A stretch of DNA of 64,000 nucleotides from Atherinomorus stipes (lineage: Eukaryota; Chordata; Actinopteri; Atheriniformes; Atherinidae): assembly GCA_023101725.1 (NCBI GenBank), contig JALJCO010008739.1, positions 124,001-188,000 on the forward strand, given 5' to 3'. The notes under the pieces were generated by a model, which saw nothing but the letters and a program-made list of their open reading frames with translations, had not been told where the DNA came from and ran no database searches. Made by a program: the position numbers and the translations under genes. Each line of letters opens with the position of its first letter. Within the stretch, counting starts at the first letter, position 1. Shown here piece by piece: positions 22,705-34,305 of the stretch.

Positions 22705-24055
22705 CTAAACAGAAAAAAAGGGGGCGCTTTTTTAATGTCTGAGTCAGCGTTGTGGATCATGACGACCACATGACCCTGTGGCTGCTAAACTGTTGCTTGT
22801 CTCATAGATATGAAGATGAAAGGGAAAATCGATTAAGTGTGACATGTCAACTTGTTTGCTTTCTTTTTTCACAGCTGCTTTCCTTCTCACACACTTACAG
22901 TCTAGGCTGAACAGTCACAGTGAGTTCTTGCAATGCAAATTCAAACACATTGAATAGACTGAAAAATATGGAGTCCAACGGTGTTGATGGTGCTCACACT
23001 GACGATACAAGCAAAAAAAGACTTTCTCTAATATTCCAGACTTGCTTGGTGGATTAATTGTTGTCTGAAAAAGCTCACCTTTTTTTTTCAGAAAAGCTAT
23101 TAATTTTGTTTCAACTAGTGACGCTCGATATTGGCTTTTTTACAGATATCTGTTATGCCAGTATTGTTGAACTCTTAATTTCCCATACCCAATATCATCC
23201 GATACCAATACATGCAGACAACTGCGAGATTGTACCTCTAATATTTTGAGAGATATAACTATATTCTGCTCTGACAGCAAAGATACCAAAATATCCTTAA
23301 CTCAGCCAGAGGAGTTTATTTTGGACATCTGGCTGCCAGATATCAGATACTAGCAGGTATTAGCCAACATGTTGCTAATTATAATGTTTCTGACAACTTG
23401 GTAACTTAAAGGAATAGTACACCCATAGAATGATGTGCTTTCATATTCCTTTAACCAACAACTTAAAAACCAGACATATCATAAGCATGATCTCACACAA
23501 TTTTGTTCGTAAATCATTGGTCCAAAAAAATCACACAGCAATGAATAGTGAATACACAAAAACTATTTTTGTCCTTTTTTTCTCATCTTTTGTTAAATGG
23601 CAAATTAAATACTTTAAGAAAGTTTAATTTTCTCCCAATTTTTTCTTAAGTGGGGCTTTAAAGGGTTAAATACATACAGAAAATTACGTCAGTTTTTCAT
23701 TTCTAAAAAAAAAAAAAAAAATTTCTCAATACAGTTCATTGTAAATCTCTTGTGTTTACATGAGAAAGGTACCACATAGATATTAAAATCTACTATGTGT
23801 TACCCCACAATCTTTGCCTTTATTTAGCCCAGTGTTGCTGAATTCATGGAATATTTGTCAATTTTACAATTTTGACCCAAGATACTCAAAAGTTAGATTG
23901 TGTTTTCTGCCTCTGAAGACTTTACAACTGAGAAACCGGAAAAAACATACCTACGATTAAAATTTGCAGTGAACCACAAATGAGAAATGAAATAAATTAT
24001 TCTTATTTCCTTCAACATAAATCACTTCATCTGTCCATCCCTTAAATTTTCTTAC
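22705..24055. other. cacna1a intron, 1.35 kb
   Basis: It is AT-rich and contains a 41-bp element flanked by TTAA on both sides (23410-23450) and a poly-A tract near 23707-23720. Nothing else is recognised. Confidence 0.7.
23410..23450. mobile_element. 41-bp TTAA-flanked mini element, family F5 end
   Basis: TTAA at 23406-23409 is followed by AGGAATAGTACACCCATAGA, which matches the terminus of the 898-bp element at 36205-37102. After 41 bases the sequence ends ATATTCCT and then TTAA (23451-23454). It looks like an extreme internal deletion that keeps both ends, or a solo end beside a chance TTAA. Confidence 0.6.
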
Positions 24056-24148
24056 CTACTGCATCTCCCATATTGTCTTCTCCCTCCTCCTGGTTCAGCA
24101 GTTCTGTCTTGTTATTTCTGGTTTTGATGGTTGGCCTTCGCCTTGATC
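24056..24148 (-). CDS. cacna1a: cacna1a exon: I-II loop, KTELLN segment
   Basis: This 93-base exon encodes SRRRPTIKTRNNKTELLNQE then EGEDNMGDAV. It matches the CaV2.1 I-II loop pattern [20 protein letters not shown] in position and style: a basic stretch, then K-T-[DE]-L-L-N, then an acidic patch. The acceptor ctcttgtag and the donor gtaagaa are canonical. It both enters and leaves inside Gly codons. The 93-base length is that of the matching mammalian exon as I remember it. Confidence 0.95.
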
Positions 24149-24263
24149 CTACAAGAGAAAGAGGGGAAAAAAAAGCCATTACATCTATCTATCTTACAAA
24201 CATCACCTTTTCTCTCTGCAACTTGCTTGGTTACTGGTCCAAATGCTGATGCCGACATATATC

Positions 24264-24794
24264 CAGTTGTGCTTGAAAGTTTACATACCCTTCCATTAAA
24301 GCCAGAAAAAAATCATCTGCCAGTGAAATAAGTTGAAATTGACAAAAGTGATAATAAATAAAAAATTTATGGAAATCGTGACATTGATTTTGAATTGTGT
24401 CTAAGCAGAAAAATTAAAAACACAAAAATAAAAAATAAAACAAGTAAACAAGCATGATGGAGCTCTTGAGCTAAAATTTTGTTAAGCAACACTCTGTAAC
24501 ACCCAATCAAATTTCTGCACCTGTTGACAGGTATTTCAATAATACCTGACTGTTAATAATACAATGTTAATGAGCAAGGTGCTCTAATTTCTCTGGCATA
24601 GTTTTGTTTGATTGATTTTTAAAATTAATTTTTAAAACAAAAATTCAAAATCAAAATTTTATTCTTAATGAATTATAATTTTGTCATTTTTTTTTTTATT
24701 TATTATTACTTTTTCAGTTATGTGTTATTTGAATTACTATTGTGAACTGAGCTTTTTCTTTAATGGGAGAGGATGTAAAGTTTCAAGCACACTA
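24264..24794 (-). mobile_element. Tc1-derived short element, copy 2
   Basis: Inverted ends share TGTGCTTGAAA.TTTACAT. Interior words CATGATGGAGCTCTTGAGC and CACCTGTTGACAGGTATT match the copy at 29311-29830. The remnant transposase C-terminus would be read on the minus strand but is disrupted. Confidence 0.75.
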
Positions 24795-25200
24795 TATAAT
24801 AACTTCTTAAATGGAGACACAATAAGAACTGAAATATTTCCATCAAACCACTCTACAAGATTTTTGATGAGAGATTTTTGGCTAGTTTATGTTTTAAAAA
24901 CATGATATCCTATTTAGGGGAAATTACATTTTCCTACTTGGCCCTAACCCTTTGTTTTGTGTGGTCTAGTGAAGCGATAGTGGTTTCCCAATTCTGGTTC
25001 AGACCGAGGGGGAGGGGGAAGTGGAAGGACTATCTGGCACTCGAAACTGAGATTTTCCAGGGGCACAGTAGAAAACGAGCGGTATATTACCACAATTCCA
25101 TGCGAAATATGGGCAAAATGGTGAGGAAACTGGCAGCGGCAGCCAAGGAAACACACATATGTGTTTTTTGGTAAATAGAATATGAAAATCACGATTTTAA

Positions 25201-25742
25201 AGGTAAAGTCTGGAATTTTCCTCCTGAAATCGAACACTAGACTTGTGTGGGTGAAATCCGGCTTAATCTGCACCTTTGGGCCTCTGCTTTCATGTGGTGG
25301 CGAGTTTTGTTTGCAACTCCACCTCCCCTGACTGTATTTCGCATTTTCCCCTTTGTTCTGGTGTGGCGTTGGGCGGGGTTCGGTCTAGCCAATGACAGAG
25401 CTAAGGGCGTAGTGTTCTGTTGGGATAAACTCGTTGATTGGAGCAACCTTTTTTTTTTTTCTTTTTTTTTAAATGTCGACTGGAGCTGACACCAGATTCA
25501 CTTAAATTCTCAATAAAATGGCAGATGCAACAAAGAAAAGGAAGTATTTTGTGACAAAAGAGCTTTAGATAGTGCAAACTTGAAAACCATGGTTTAATAT
25601 TGGTTTGGCTTTCACTCACTTTCTAGCTTTGAAGGAGAGGCTTGTGGCTTAAGAGCGATGTGACATTAGCCCGAGGGGAGGGGCTCTCAGTTTGAATAGT
25701 TTTTACAAACAGAAACGGGGGGACCCACTGGACTCTACCTTT
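25201..25742 (+). mobile_element. TTAA-class element, family F4, copy 1
   Basis: The left end AGGTAAAGTCTGG follows TTAA, and the right end GGACTCTACCT is its inverted partner. The interior matches 35175-35692 in several blocks (CTTTGGGCCTCT, CCAATGACAGAGCTAAG, TGATTGGAGCA and others). No coding remnant is seen. The right TTAA has changed to TTAG. Confidence 0.65.
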
Positions 25743-26913
25743 AGGGTTGCTTTAAAGGTTGGATATAGAATACGGACAGAACAGCAACATCACGTGTGTC
25801 TAGGTTGTAGTTGCAACGGGAGAAAAACAACTCCAGCCATTTAGTTGCCGATAGACAAGTGACCAGCAGCTGCAGCTCCAACAAGTAATGCAGAGGAGTT
25901 TATAACTGACAGTTAACGTTAGCAAACAAGCTAGCTTACCGATCCAGGAGGAAAGTCATCATTTCTGCATTTTGAGGCCGTGGAAAACGTTTATGTGGGT
26001 CCATCTAGTGTAGCTTCACCTAAATTTAATCCAGTTTTTGCTCTTCTCAGGTCACTCCTCTTCTGAGACGGATAACAATATGTCTGAAGCAGCTGCTGAA
26101 CCTGCCGACTCCACGACTTCCCCTGTACCAGCCTAACTGTGTGCAACTTACTGTTGCCACACAGAGATCGTATTTGGCAAAATTCATTTTATATTTATTT
26201 TCAAGCTAAATATAAATTTTTAAAGAAAAGTTGTACTTTCATTCTGCACCCCTCCAAATTACTTATGGGGGTATTATTTTTTTTAAAATATAGCTTTTCA
26301 TAAAAATGTTCCATATTCAACCTTTAATGTACTACAGACTGTTTTATTACCGATGTGAAAAAAAATTGCTAGTTTTGTAACATTACGTGCATCTGCTCAT
26401 TCCTGTAACGTTTATGTTAAGCTTCAGTCGAGGGCCGCGTCTTCTCCTTTCATTTTCACGATTTTTGGCCTGAAGCCATAAAAATCAAATCGCTCAAGTA
26501 AAGGAGATTATTGCTGCCACAGACGACTTTTTTTTTTTTTTTTAAAAAAAAATCTTTATTGACAATTAAGTGCTGCAGATGGCATTGCAAACTCTTCTGG
26601 AAACAACTGTGATGTCAGTTTACTACAGATGACGCATGAGGATTTTAAAGGGTTGTCCCATTTCTTAGGGGAATCATTCGATCCAAACTCTGCTTCAAGT
26701 GCAAGCGTCAAGGGGAAGGGCGAGGGGTAGGGATGAAAATAGGAATTAGAATTGGGCAATAGTCTCTTTGAGGAAAAAAATAAATAAGTGAAAGTCATAC
26801 ATCATGGCATCTATAAACAGATAAGTCTCTCTAAGACTCTATTCCATAGGTAGCTCAGGCTTTACACCCTTTCAGTAAAACCATAGAAACAATGAGGAAA
26901 GATGCTCAGTTAC

Positions 26914-26958
26914 CATCAAAGTTCCCTGTTTTGTCTTCCTCAGCCAGAATCACTTCCT
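26914..26958 (-). CDS. cacna1a: cacna1a exon: short I-II loop exon
   Basis: This 45-base exon reads [16 protein letters not shown] across its splice joints. It continues the I-II loop directly after the beta-subunit docking helix. The start EEVILAE is diagnostic of CaV2 channels. The acceptor is tttatacag and the donor gtaact. It is about 12 bases shorter than I recall for the mammalian exon, so the loop has lost a few variable residues. The phases match both neighbours. Confidence 0.93.
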
Positions 26959-27056
26959 CTGTATAAACAAAACAGTGAGGATGTCAGCATATTGTGTGCG
27001 TGTAGCAGCCTGAGTGACGCATGTCAGAATGAGTGTGCTCGTCAGTGTACGCTGAC

Positions 27057-27172
27057 CTGCTTTGCAGATCCACTCAAGGTATCCGTTGAGCTCTCTCTCA
27101 ATCTGCTGCTGTCGCCTCAGCTTCAGGAACTCGCTTCTGTTTTCCACTCGCTCTCTCTCTTTGGCAAATTCA
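27057..27172 (-). CDS. cacna1a: cacna1a exon: end of S6 and alpha-interaction domain
   Basis: This 116-base exon encodes [20 protein letters not shown] followed by [18 protein letters not shown]. The second part is the alpha-interaction domain, the high-affinity docking helix for the cytoplasmic beta subunit, with the conserved Q-Q, E, L-x-G-Y and W-I positions. QQIER is also the Gbeta-gamma contact motif of CaV2 channels (CaV1 has QQLEE), so this exon rules out an L-type gene. Human CaV2.1 has MEWISKA where this fish has LEWICKA, a conservative change. The donor is gtcagcg; the next intron is only 98 bases. Confidence 0.97.
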
Positions 27173-27274
27173 CTGTGGGAACATTTGTCACACGTTCGCT
27201 TTCACTCTGCTCACTTTGATAAAAAAAAGAAGGAAAGTAAAGCATCACAAGGGAAAATATCTATATTTCTATAC

Positions 27275-27378
27275 CCTGAGAGTACACCCAGCACCAGGTT
27301 GAGCATGAAGAAGGAGCCGATGATGATGAGGGGTATGTAGTACATCCAGTTCCAGGCGCTGCCCTCCACATCATTACT
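27275..27378 (-). CDS. cacna1a: cacna1a exon: domain I S6
   Basis: This 104-base exon reads [20 protein letters not shown] then [15 protein letters not shown]. It is the inner pore-lining helix of domain I, whose cytoplasmic end forms part of the gate. The acceptor tctgttgcag and the donor gtatag fit, and the exon ends in GG, completed to Gly by T from the next exon. The SND...NLVLGVLSG run is conserved in all CaV2 channels. Only 102 bases of intron separate it from the following exon. Confidence 0.97.
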
Positions 27379-27894
27379 CTGCAACAGACAGTCTTATTGT
27401 TAATCATGTTATACCAAATAATGTGTAATCTTTGATTCTGCAGGGCTGATGACGACCCGATGAAGCAGAAATTTGGGACTTCTATCAAAGTAGAGTTCAA
27501 AATAGTATAAGAGCTCCAGTAGTTTCTTATTTATTTATTTATTTTTGCAGATTTCAGACAGGATCTGTCTTTGTTTATTTTTTTCCTGTCAGTGTCAGCC
27601 ATGATGCTGACGGTACACTCCATTATAATAAATGCACTAAAGACAAGGAAGGAGTTTCCAGTCTTGTGCCAAATTATCTCTGTATGAGCTGATTCCCAAT
27701 ACAGATTCTTTTCATTTTCTTCAACAATTCTTTGCCAAAAATGACTATTTCATCGCTGGAATTATTTCCAAATAATGTAAACGTTAAAATGGTTAAATCT
27801 GTTGAGTCCCATTGAATCTTTGCATCAACAACTTTCTAAATGTTTTACATCGGGAAAAATGTTGGTCCCGGGCAGGTTGGGATGAGACCACATA

Positions 27895-28284
27895 CAGTTG
27901 TGCCTGATAGTTTACATCCCTTCCCATTGAAGAAGTAAATAGTAATAGTAAATAATAATAAAAAAGCACCTCTGCTCATGAACAGTGGGCCAAAATACCT
28001 GTCGACAGGTGCAGAAGTCTGATTGGACGTTACAGAAAACACCTGATTGCAGTGATTGCCTCAAAGTGTTGCTTTTTATTTTAGCTTCAGAGCCCCATCA
28101 CGCTTGTTTACTTGTTTTAGTTTTTGTTTGTTTTTGATATTTCTTTTCAACCACAATTCAAAATCAATGTCACGATTTTCATAAAATTTTTCTGTATTAT
28201 TACTTTTGTCAGTTTCAACTTTAACTGACAGCTGATTTTATTCTGTCTTTATCGGAAGAGTATGTAAATTTTCAAGCACAACTG
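27895..28284 (+). mobile_element. Tc1-derived short element, copy 3 (internally deleted)
   Basis: The ends CAGTTGTGCCTGATAG and TTTCAAGCACAACTG are inverted, with TA at the left. At about 390 bp it is 140 bp shorter than its relatives, having lost part of the left interior. The block AACAGTGGGCCAAAATACCT to CTCAAAGTGTTGCT is the retained transposase end. Confidence 0.78.
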
Positions 28285-29310
28285 TTTCCCAAATCATGAA
28301 GCATGTGCAGTCTGAGTCACACGAATCCCAAAATGATTCAAGTACAAATGCATTATGTAACTGTGCCAAGAGTGACTGTTTTAGGGGAAGGTGTCAGTAT
28401 TTTCTAAATTATGATTTTTGTTGGGGTCTAAATGTGATTAAGAATATTAATTTCTATTCAAAGAGATCTCAAACTTAATCAAGTACCTTAAAGATTAGAC
28501 ACAAAACAAATGAAGGCATAAGCACAGACTGATGGATGCTGGAAACTATCTGAAATGTAAAACATCTAAGGATAGCTGAGGTATGTGCGGTGTGTTGTGG
28601 CTCGGAAGTGACCCATTTTTTAACTGAAAGCCTGACCTGGAATCCGAGCCTGTGTGTGTTTGCACTCAGAAACAAAACCATAATGTTAAAATCTTTGTTC
28701 AGTGTCATATTGCAGCTACATCTGCCTTTGCACTGAAGTATCTACAGAACACACAGACAGCAATAAAACTGTTGGACACGGTGTCACTTCTGTCACTAAA
28801 CAAACTCAATTGACAAGCACATAAATCAGGTTACAGAGGATCAGCTACTGGCCTGCTGTCTGCATGTGTTAGACTTATTACTGCATGGTACAATAAAAAG
28901 CAACCAGTTCTCCATTAAACTTTCATTGGTTTCCTCCTGACTGCTTGTGTGAGTGTGGAAGTCAGCCTTCATCCATCAGAAAAGATGTTAAATATAGAGC
29001 AAGACAGATCGGAATAGAGTGAAAGAGAGGGAGGAGATGAGGGAAGGAGAGCAACTCCAACAGCATGAAAAGGACAGATGAGAAGATAACGGCAGGAACG
29101 GCAAAGAGGGACAGATGGAAATTGTATTTGGCAAATATTACATATGCAACTTTAATATAATCTAAAGCTACTTTAAACACTGTTGCTAGCCTGGGAGTGG
29201 TCTAAAAAACGTATACCTAATGTGATCTCATTGGTTACACACTGCAACAAAAAACACAAACGGAGCTTGTTCTTTTATCTGCAGAGGGATAAAATGTTTT
29301 TATCGGGGTA

Positions 29311-29830
29311 AACATGAACAAAGTTATTCATACCCTCCAATTAAAGAAGGAAGAAAGTCAGCTGTCAGGGAAATAAGATAAAAATGACAAAAGCAATTCA
29401 ATGAAAATCATGACATTGATTTTGACTTGTGGTTTGAAAGAAATATTATAAACAAACAAATAAAAAAATAAAACAAGTAAACAAGCATGATGGAGCTCTG
29501 AAGCTAAAATTTTGTTGAGCAACACTTTGAGGTAATCACTGCAATTAGGTGTTTTCTGTAATGTTCAAAAAGACGTCTGCACCTGTTGACAGGTATGTTG
29601 GTCCACTGTTCATGGGAAAGGTGCTCTAATGCGTCTGGGACAGTTTTTTTTTTTTTTTTTTTAATTATTGTTTCCAACCACAATTCAAAAGCAATAATTT
29701 CTTTCACTAAATTGCTTTTCTGTAAATTTTTATTTATTGTTAGTTTCTTTAGTTTTTTGTTATTTGAATTACTATTGTGAATTTAGACTTTTCTTTAATT
29801 GGAAGGTATAAATAATTTTAAGGACGAGTG
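29311..29830 (-). mobile_element. Tc1-derived short element, copy 4
   Basis: The ends contain ATTCATACCCTCCAATTAAA and its degenerate complement near 29800-29818, with TA dinucleotides on both sides. The minus strand encodes an open C-terminal transposase piece at 29513-29629. It lies in the intron before the domain I S6 exon. Confidence 0.82.
29513..29629 (-). pseudogene. Tc1-like transposase C-terminal remnant
   Basis: The minus strand reads ALEHLSHEQWTNIPVNRCRR, then LFEHYRKHLIAVITSKCCST and KF. The pattern W..IP...C..L......R..AVI..K...TK is the end of Tc1-like transposases. The catalytic DDE region is absent, so it is non-functional. The same block can be read, less cleanly, in the other three copies of this short element. 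Confidence 0.75.
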
Positions 29831-30797
29831 TAGGTTCTAAAACTATTAGTCACTTTATACGTAAGGAGGATCAATGTTTTCTGGTGGATACGGTTCACTG
29901 CTGTCACAAGACACCTTCTCACCCAAAATCAGTTTCTCTCACTGAGATAATGCCAAATTCAGATTTTTTACATGGTATAAGTAATAACTTAGTTTTTAAT
30001 TCAATGATTGAGAAATGAACCTGTTAATTTCACAGATTAACCTCTTTGCAATATTAACACTGACGGCCCCCCCAAATTCCAAATTTACTTGATATGCTCT
30101 ATGCATATAAAAAATAGAGCCTTTTCTTTTTTTCTTCCATTTTCACAATAACACACATGGGGGTCCCAACCCCCAGTTTGAAAACCACTCTTCTAGAGTC
30201 TAAACCAAAGAGATTTGCATCTCTACGGCTCAGTGCAAGCATAGGCAGAAAACCGGAGAAATGTGTCGACCATGCTGGCGGTGTATCACTGGCTGCTATT
30301 CTTCCTGTCACAGTCAAGGCTCTCAAATGCTGGCATATTGTCAATAAAGTAAAAGAAATAAAAAATAATACAAATGTCAGTAGTGCACCAGTGAGGCTGA
30401 CCCGTTTCCACTCATGCTCTCAAGAAGCTCTCAGCAGCCCCAAAGGCCATCGATCAGCAGGAGGGGGCAAACTGCTGCAGTTGCTGCAGGCACAACACAC
30501 TAACATTTCCTACAAGTATGAATGGTCATGTTCAGTCCCTGCAGTGATATACTTCCCTGTAGCATTTGTTGCTTGGTCTGCAGAGACAAGCTTATGACCC
30601 GTTTATATTTTGTTTCTCTTGTTTTAAGTGAAGTCACATCAACAAGTAAGATCAAATTGAAGAATAAAAGGATGGAGGGATGTAGACCTACAGCGTTACT
30701 ACTACGTTTTTCTCCTTCATTCTTCAAACAAGTTAGCAAGGGGAACACAAAACAATTTTTTTAAGGAGGTTTAACTCAGTTGGCTATACAAACGTAC

Positions 30798-30985
30798 ATA
30801 GTAGAGCATGTCTGTCCATCCTTCCATGGTGATGCATTGGAAGACGGTGAGGACAGCAAACAGGATGTTGTCAAACTGGGTGATGCCATAGTTCGGTCCA
30901 AGCCAGCCTCCGCTACATGTAGAGCCATTAGCACACAATCGAGATGGCGGAGCGTCACCACATGGTAATTCGTCCGTAATCTCCT
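30798..30985 (-). CDS. cacna1a: cacna1a exon: domain I extracellular loop and pore
   Basis: This 188-base exon encodes the extracellular turret and pore loop of domain I. The turret begins [17 protein letters not shown] and has paired cysteines plus an NGS glycosylation sequon. The pore part reads [20 protein letters not shown] then [14 protein letters not shown]. The Glu of TMEGW is the domain I member of the EEEE ring that selects calcium. The acceptor is tgatcag and the donor is gtacgt right after the TAT codon, phase 0. The turret is about two residues shorter than I recall for human CaV2.1, as expected for this variable loop. Confidence 0.97.
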
Positions 30986-31554
30986 CTGATCACAGAAAGA
31001 AAGGAAATCCATTGTTAAATGATGTAACAGAGTCAGTTATGTTTTAATCATAAAAGAAGCACAATAATCTGCTGTTGCAATAGTGCTATTTGTTTAAGAA
31101 AAAAAAAAAACAGTCTCACTTCACGGAGGACGTATTGACTTGGTAAACACTCCCTGATTTAGCCATTTACGGCAGCATGTGATACATTAGATTAACTCTC
31201 CAAGTCAAGTGTCCTGGCAGCTTATAATCGTATGGCAGTGCACCAGCACGTACATTAAAATCCCTCCAAACTGAAGGAGGTAAATGGATTTCAGTCAGCT
31301 GTTTTCCCTGATGGGATATGACATGTTGGATAAAAATAAGTCCATCCCATTTAAGGAGGTATCATTGCCAGTCCTGCATCATTCCTGGTAAGTCAAGTAG
31401 AAAACGTCCCTTTTTAAACATTTTGTTTGCAGTAAAAGGATTTGAAATAAAAAAAAAAAAGAAAAAGAGACCAGAAATCTGATCAAACGTCTCACTGCAT
31501 TATAAATCTGGGTGACTGATGACAACAATGGTTCATTCTGTCTTTTACTCTTAC
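30986..31554. other. cacna1a intron, 569 bases
   Basis: It is AT-rich with a poly-A tract near 31098-31109. Nothing else is recognised. Confidence 0.75.
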
Positions 31555-31707
31555 TTGTGATGTCATCATAGCAGGCTTTGTGGAATTTTCCCATGTAGAA
31601 CTCCAGGCCGATGATGGCAAACATGAGGATCGCCACAAACAACAGCAGGCCAATCTGAAGCAGGGGGATCATAGCTTTCATGATGGACTTGAGCACAACC
31701 TGCAGGC
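31555..31707 (-). CDS. cacna1a: cacna1a exon: domain I S4-S5 linker and S5
   Basis: This 153-base exon reads [20 protein letters not shown], then a hydrophobic S5 helix ending [20 protein letters not shown]. The S4-S5 linker couples sensor movement to the gate, and S5 lines the outer pore. The acceptor ttcttccag precedes 31707 and the donor gtaagag follows 31555. The exon ends with one base of a Lys codon, completed by AG in the next exon. Its length equals that of the matching mammalian exon as I remember it. It lies at the far side of a transposon-filled 5.8 kb intron. Confidence 0.97.
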
Positions 31708-31769
31708 CTGGAAGAAACAGGGAAAACATTTAAATGAGGAAGTTGGAATAGATTCAGACTTTTCTTCAA

Positions 31770-32347
31770 AAGTGCTATAGAAGATGATTCAGCATTTCAG
31801 AAAGCGGAGACTGTTAGCGAGTTTTTGAATAATGCGCATGTGCAAGACCAACCTGCTAGATTCACAGCTCCCTTTCCTGACCAACAAACAACGTGCACGA
31901 GCCACTCCAGTGTTTAGCAGACAGCAGGTACAGATTTTCCATCATGTCACAAATGCAAGTAAAACAGTTGTCGATGTCTGAACGTTGCTGAACTGCTAGC
32001 AGGATGATGTTAGCTACCTGTTGTAAACGTCAGACGAGTGCGCACAGCTTCCGGGTCACAGTGTTACTCTCGCCAATCGATCAGTCTCACCTATTACCTG
32101 TTGAATTGACCATCAATCACTCTGACTACGGTAGTAAACGTGACTGACGAGCCAACAGATAAATTAATAAATGTCAGGATTGTAGGTATGATTGCTGGAT
32201 GTTTTTTCAGCTCAATTACTTTCACAGCTGATGTAAAATAATACTGATATATTTGAAGCTTTTAATTAATCATAGCGTATGGGGTAGTGAACCCAATTTC
32301 ATAGAGTATTGCAAAAATTGTTGAAAGAAACATCTTCTATAACGCTT
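31770..32347 (+). mobile_element. TTAA-target short element, family F1, copy 2
   Basis: Ends AAGTGCTATAGAAGATG and CATCTTCTATAACGCTT are imperfect inverted repeats. TTAA follows at 32348-32351; the left site is TCAA, one change from TTAA. The length is about 578 bp, with no coding capacity. Confidence 0.78.
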
Positions 32348-32380
32348 TTAATGAGCTGGTTTTATTAGACTTTTTCTTAA

Positions 32381-33235
32381 AGGAGGTATAGAAGATGTTT
32401 GTGGCAACCCAGAAAACAGACTGTTAGCGAGTTTTTGAATAAAGCGCCTGCGCAAGACCAACCTGCTAGATTCACGTCTCCCTTCCTGGCCACGCCTTTA
32501 AGGCAACATGCACAAGCCGAGTCCCCAAACCTGCGTCTAGCAGACAGCAGGTACAGATTCTTCCATAATGTCAAGAACGTGAGTAAGACAGAAGTCATTG
32601 TCTGAATGTTGCTAACTGCTAGCAGAATGATTGTTAGCTACCTGCTGTAAACATAAGACTAGAGCGCAACCCTTCTGGCACGTACAGATCTGGGCATGAA
32701 AAGGTTCCTCCTTTTTCTGCCAGAAGTGGTGCACTAATAGTGCACCATTACTGCACTATCACTGGCTGAACGAATCACGTTTGGTGTCCAAACTTGGCGT
32801 GTGGAAGCGTCCTTGTTCTGGGCATTCATTTATGCTCTGAAATTGTTTCCCCTGGCCACACAGGCGTTTCTCTGTGCGATTGAATTAGCAGATAAGTTGC
32901 TGGTAAGTGGCTGGCAGTCGGCTGAAAGGGGAACTTTTTCATGCCCAGATCTGTAGTATTACTCTCTTCAATCACTCTTACCTGTTACCTATTGACTGTT
33001 GCCAGTTAGTCACTCTTACCGGTACGACTGTAGTAAGAGTGACTGACGACCAGTAGACAAATAAAACATGCAATGAGAGCAGATGCGTTTTAAGTCCCAT
33101 TACTTTCACAGCTGATGTATAATATTATTTATATACTGTATCAAAGCTTTTAATTAATCATACCTTATGAGTCAGTGAACCCAATGTCATCATCATATTG
33201 CAAAATTATTCAAAGAAGCATCTTCTGTACCGCCA
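32381..33235 (+). mobile_element. TTAA-target short element, family F1, copy 3 (interrupted)
   Basis: TTAA at 32377-32380 precedes AGGAGGTATAGAAGATG, and CATCTTCTGTACCGCCA ends next to TTAA at 33236-33239. It runs parallel to copy 2, only 33 bases away. A 269-bp TA-flanked element is inserted at 32685-32953; without it the length is about 586 bp, like copy 2. Confidence 0.8.
32685..32953. mobile_element. TA-flanked short inverted-repeat element, copy 2
   Basis: It carries the same terminal CAGATCTGGGCATGAAAA as 7631-7931, in opposite orientation, with TA on both sides. It lies inside the F1 element at 32381-33235, so it inserted later than that element. Confidence 0.88.
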
Positions 33236-33414
33236 TTAATATGCACATAGTGAAGATGTTGATTACAAACCAATACATTGATGATAGCATAGCTTCCCTT
33301 GCATTTGTCCATTAGCAAACTCACTAAACTACATCTCATCATAACTGCAAGTTAATATTTCCTCTTCATGTATTTCTTAAAATGCTTTAAAAAGTGTGTC
33401 TGGTTTTAGGAACA

Positions 33415-33596
33415 TTAGGGTTGAATTCCAACATTTTGCAGATGATGGAGTTCTGTTTGCGACCACAGGCCAAGATCTTCAGTTTACTCGGGTCGTTCTC
33501 AGCAACGTGAGATGCAGTCAGGACAAAGTTTGAGGCTGTGGTTCTCAACCAGACGAGGGTGAAGTGCCACTGATAGGTTGGGAATTAGTCATTGCC
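33415..33596 (+). pseudogene. LINE reverse transcriptase fragment, FADD motif
   Basis: The + strand at about 33429-33490 decodes to QHFADDGVLFATTGQDLQF. F-A-D-D (33435-33446) is the catalytic motif of non-LTR reverse transcriptases, and GQDLQ follows it in common fish LINEs. The frame then decays. The next LINE segment resumes at 35721, after an inserted hAT-like element. Confidence 0.8.
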
Positions 33597-33680
33597 TTGC
33601 AGTGTTTCCCAATCCTGGTCCTCAAGTGTCCCTGCCCTTAACGTTTTGGAGATTTCCATACTTTAACACACCTAACTTAA

Positions 33681-34301
33681 AGGGACACTGTGTAATCGGG
33701 AGCAGCTCCCTCGTACTTTTCATGCTGCATTCGCGTGAAACCGGGCAAACCGACGACATCCGCTGCATGTAAAGTTATCACCGGCCTCTATGTGAAGACG
33801 TGATCCGTCAGTTACAGTGACATCAGTCCACATCTTTTCGGTTGTCATGGCGATGTCGTATTGTTTTCCCTGACCCATGTTTTACCGTCTTTCGCTCGGC
33901 TTCATTGATTAAAATGACATCTGGTTTGTTACCAACGGCCATCTGCCCGACTGCACGTGAACCCAGCATCAGTGAGACGCTAGTTTCTCCCCTCTGCAGC
34001 GCGGTGACTTTTCAAAGACATTACCTCGAACTGAGCTGAAAACTCCGGTGTGTCCGGTGAGTTTCTGTGTTTTCCTACTGTCACGCTTCTCCCGAACGCA
34101 AAAACATGGCGATACGACATGGCAGCCTCCACCGAGCCGCCCCGCTCGATGTGTAAATGAATGATACGAACGGCAAATTTAGAACTTAGAGGAGCACTTC
34201 AGTTTGTTGATGGGAGTGATTACTGATTAATGAAAAAACACTTTTGAACCAAATAATCAGTTTTTGTAAATAAAACACAGGAGAACTTACACAATATCCC
34301 T
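33681..34301. mobile_element. TTAA-class short element, family F2
   Basis: The ends AGGGACACTGTGTAA and TTACACAATATCCCT are inverted repeats, with TTAA at 33677-33680 and 34302-34305. No coding remnant is seen. It shares its right TTAA with the next element. Confidence 0.82.
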
Positions 34302-34305
34302 TTAA

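Larger units (their letters stand above)
24149..26913. other. cacna1a intron, 2.8 kb
   Basis: It holds a Tc1-derived element (24264-24794) and a TTAA-class element (25201-25742). The stretch 25743-26913 shows poly-T/A runs and no recognisable feature. Confidence 0.7.
27379..30797. other. cacna1a intron, 3.4 kb
   Basis: It holds two Tc1-derived elements (27895-28284 and 29311-29830). The parts between and after show no coding or repeat structure that I recognise. Confidence 0.7.
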
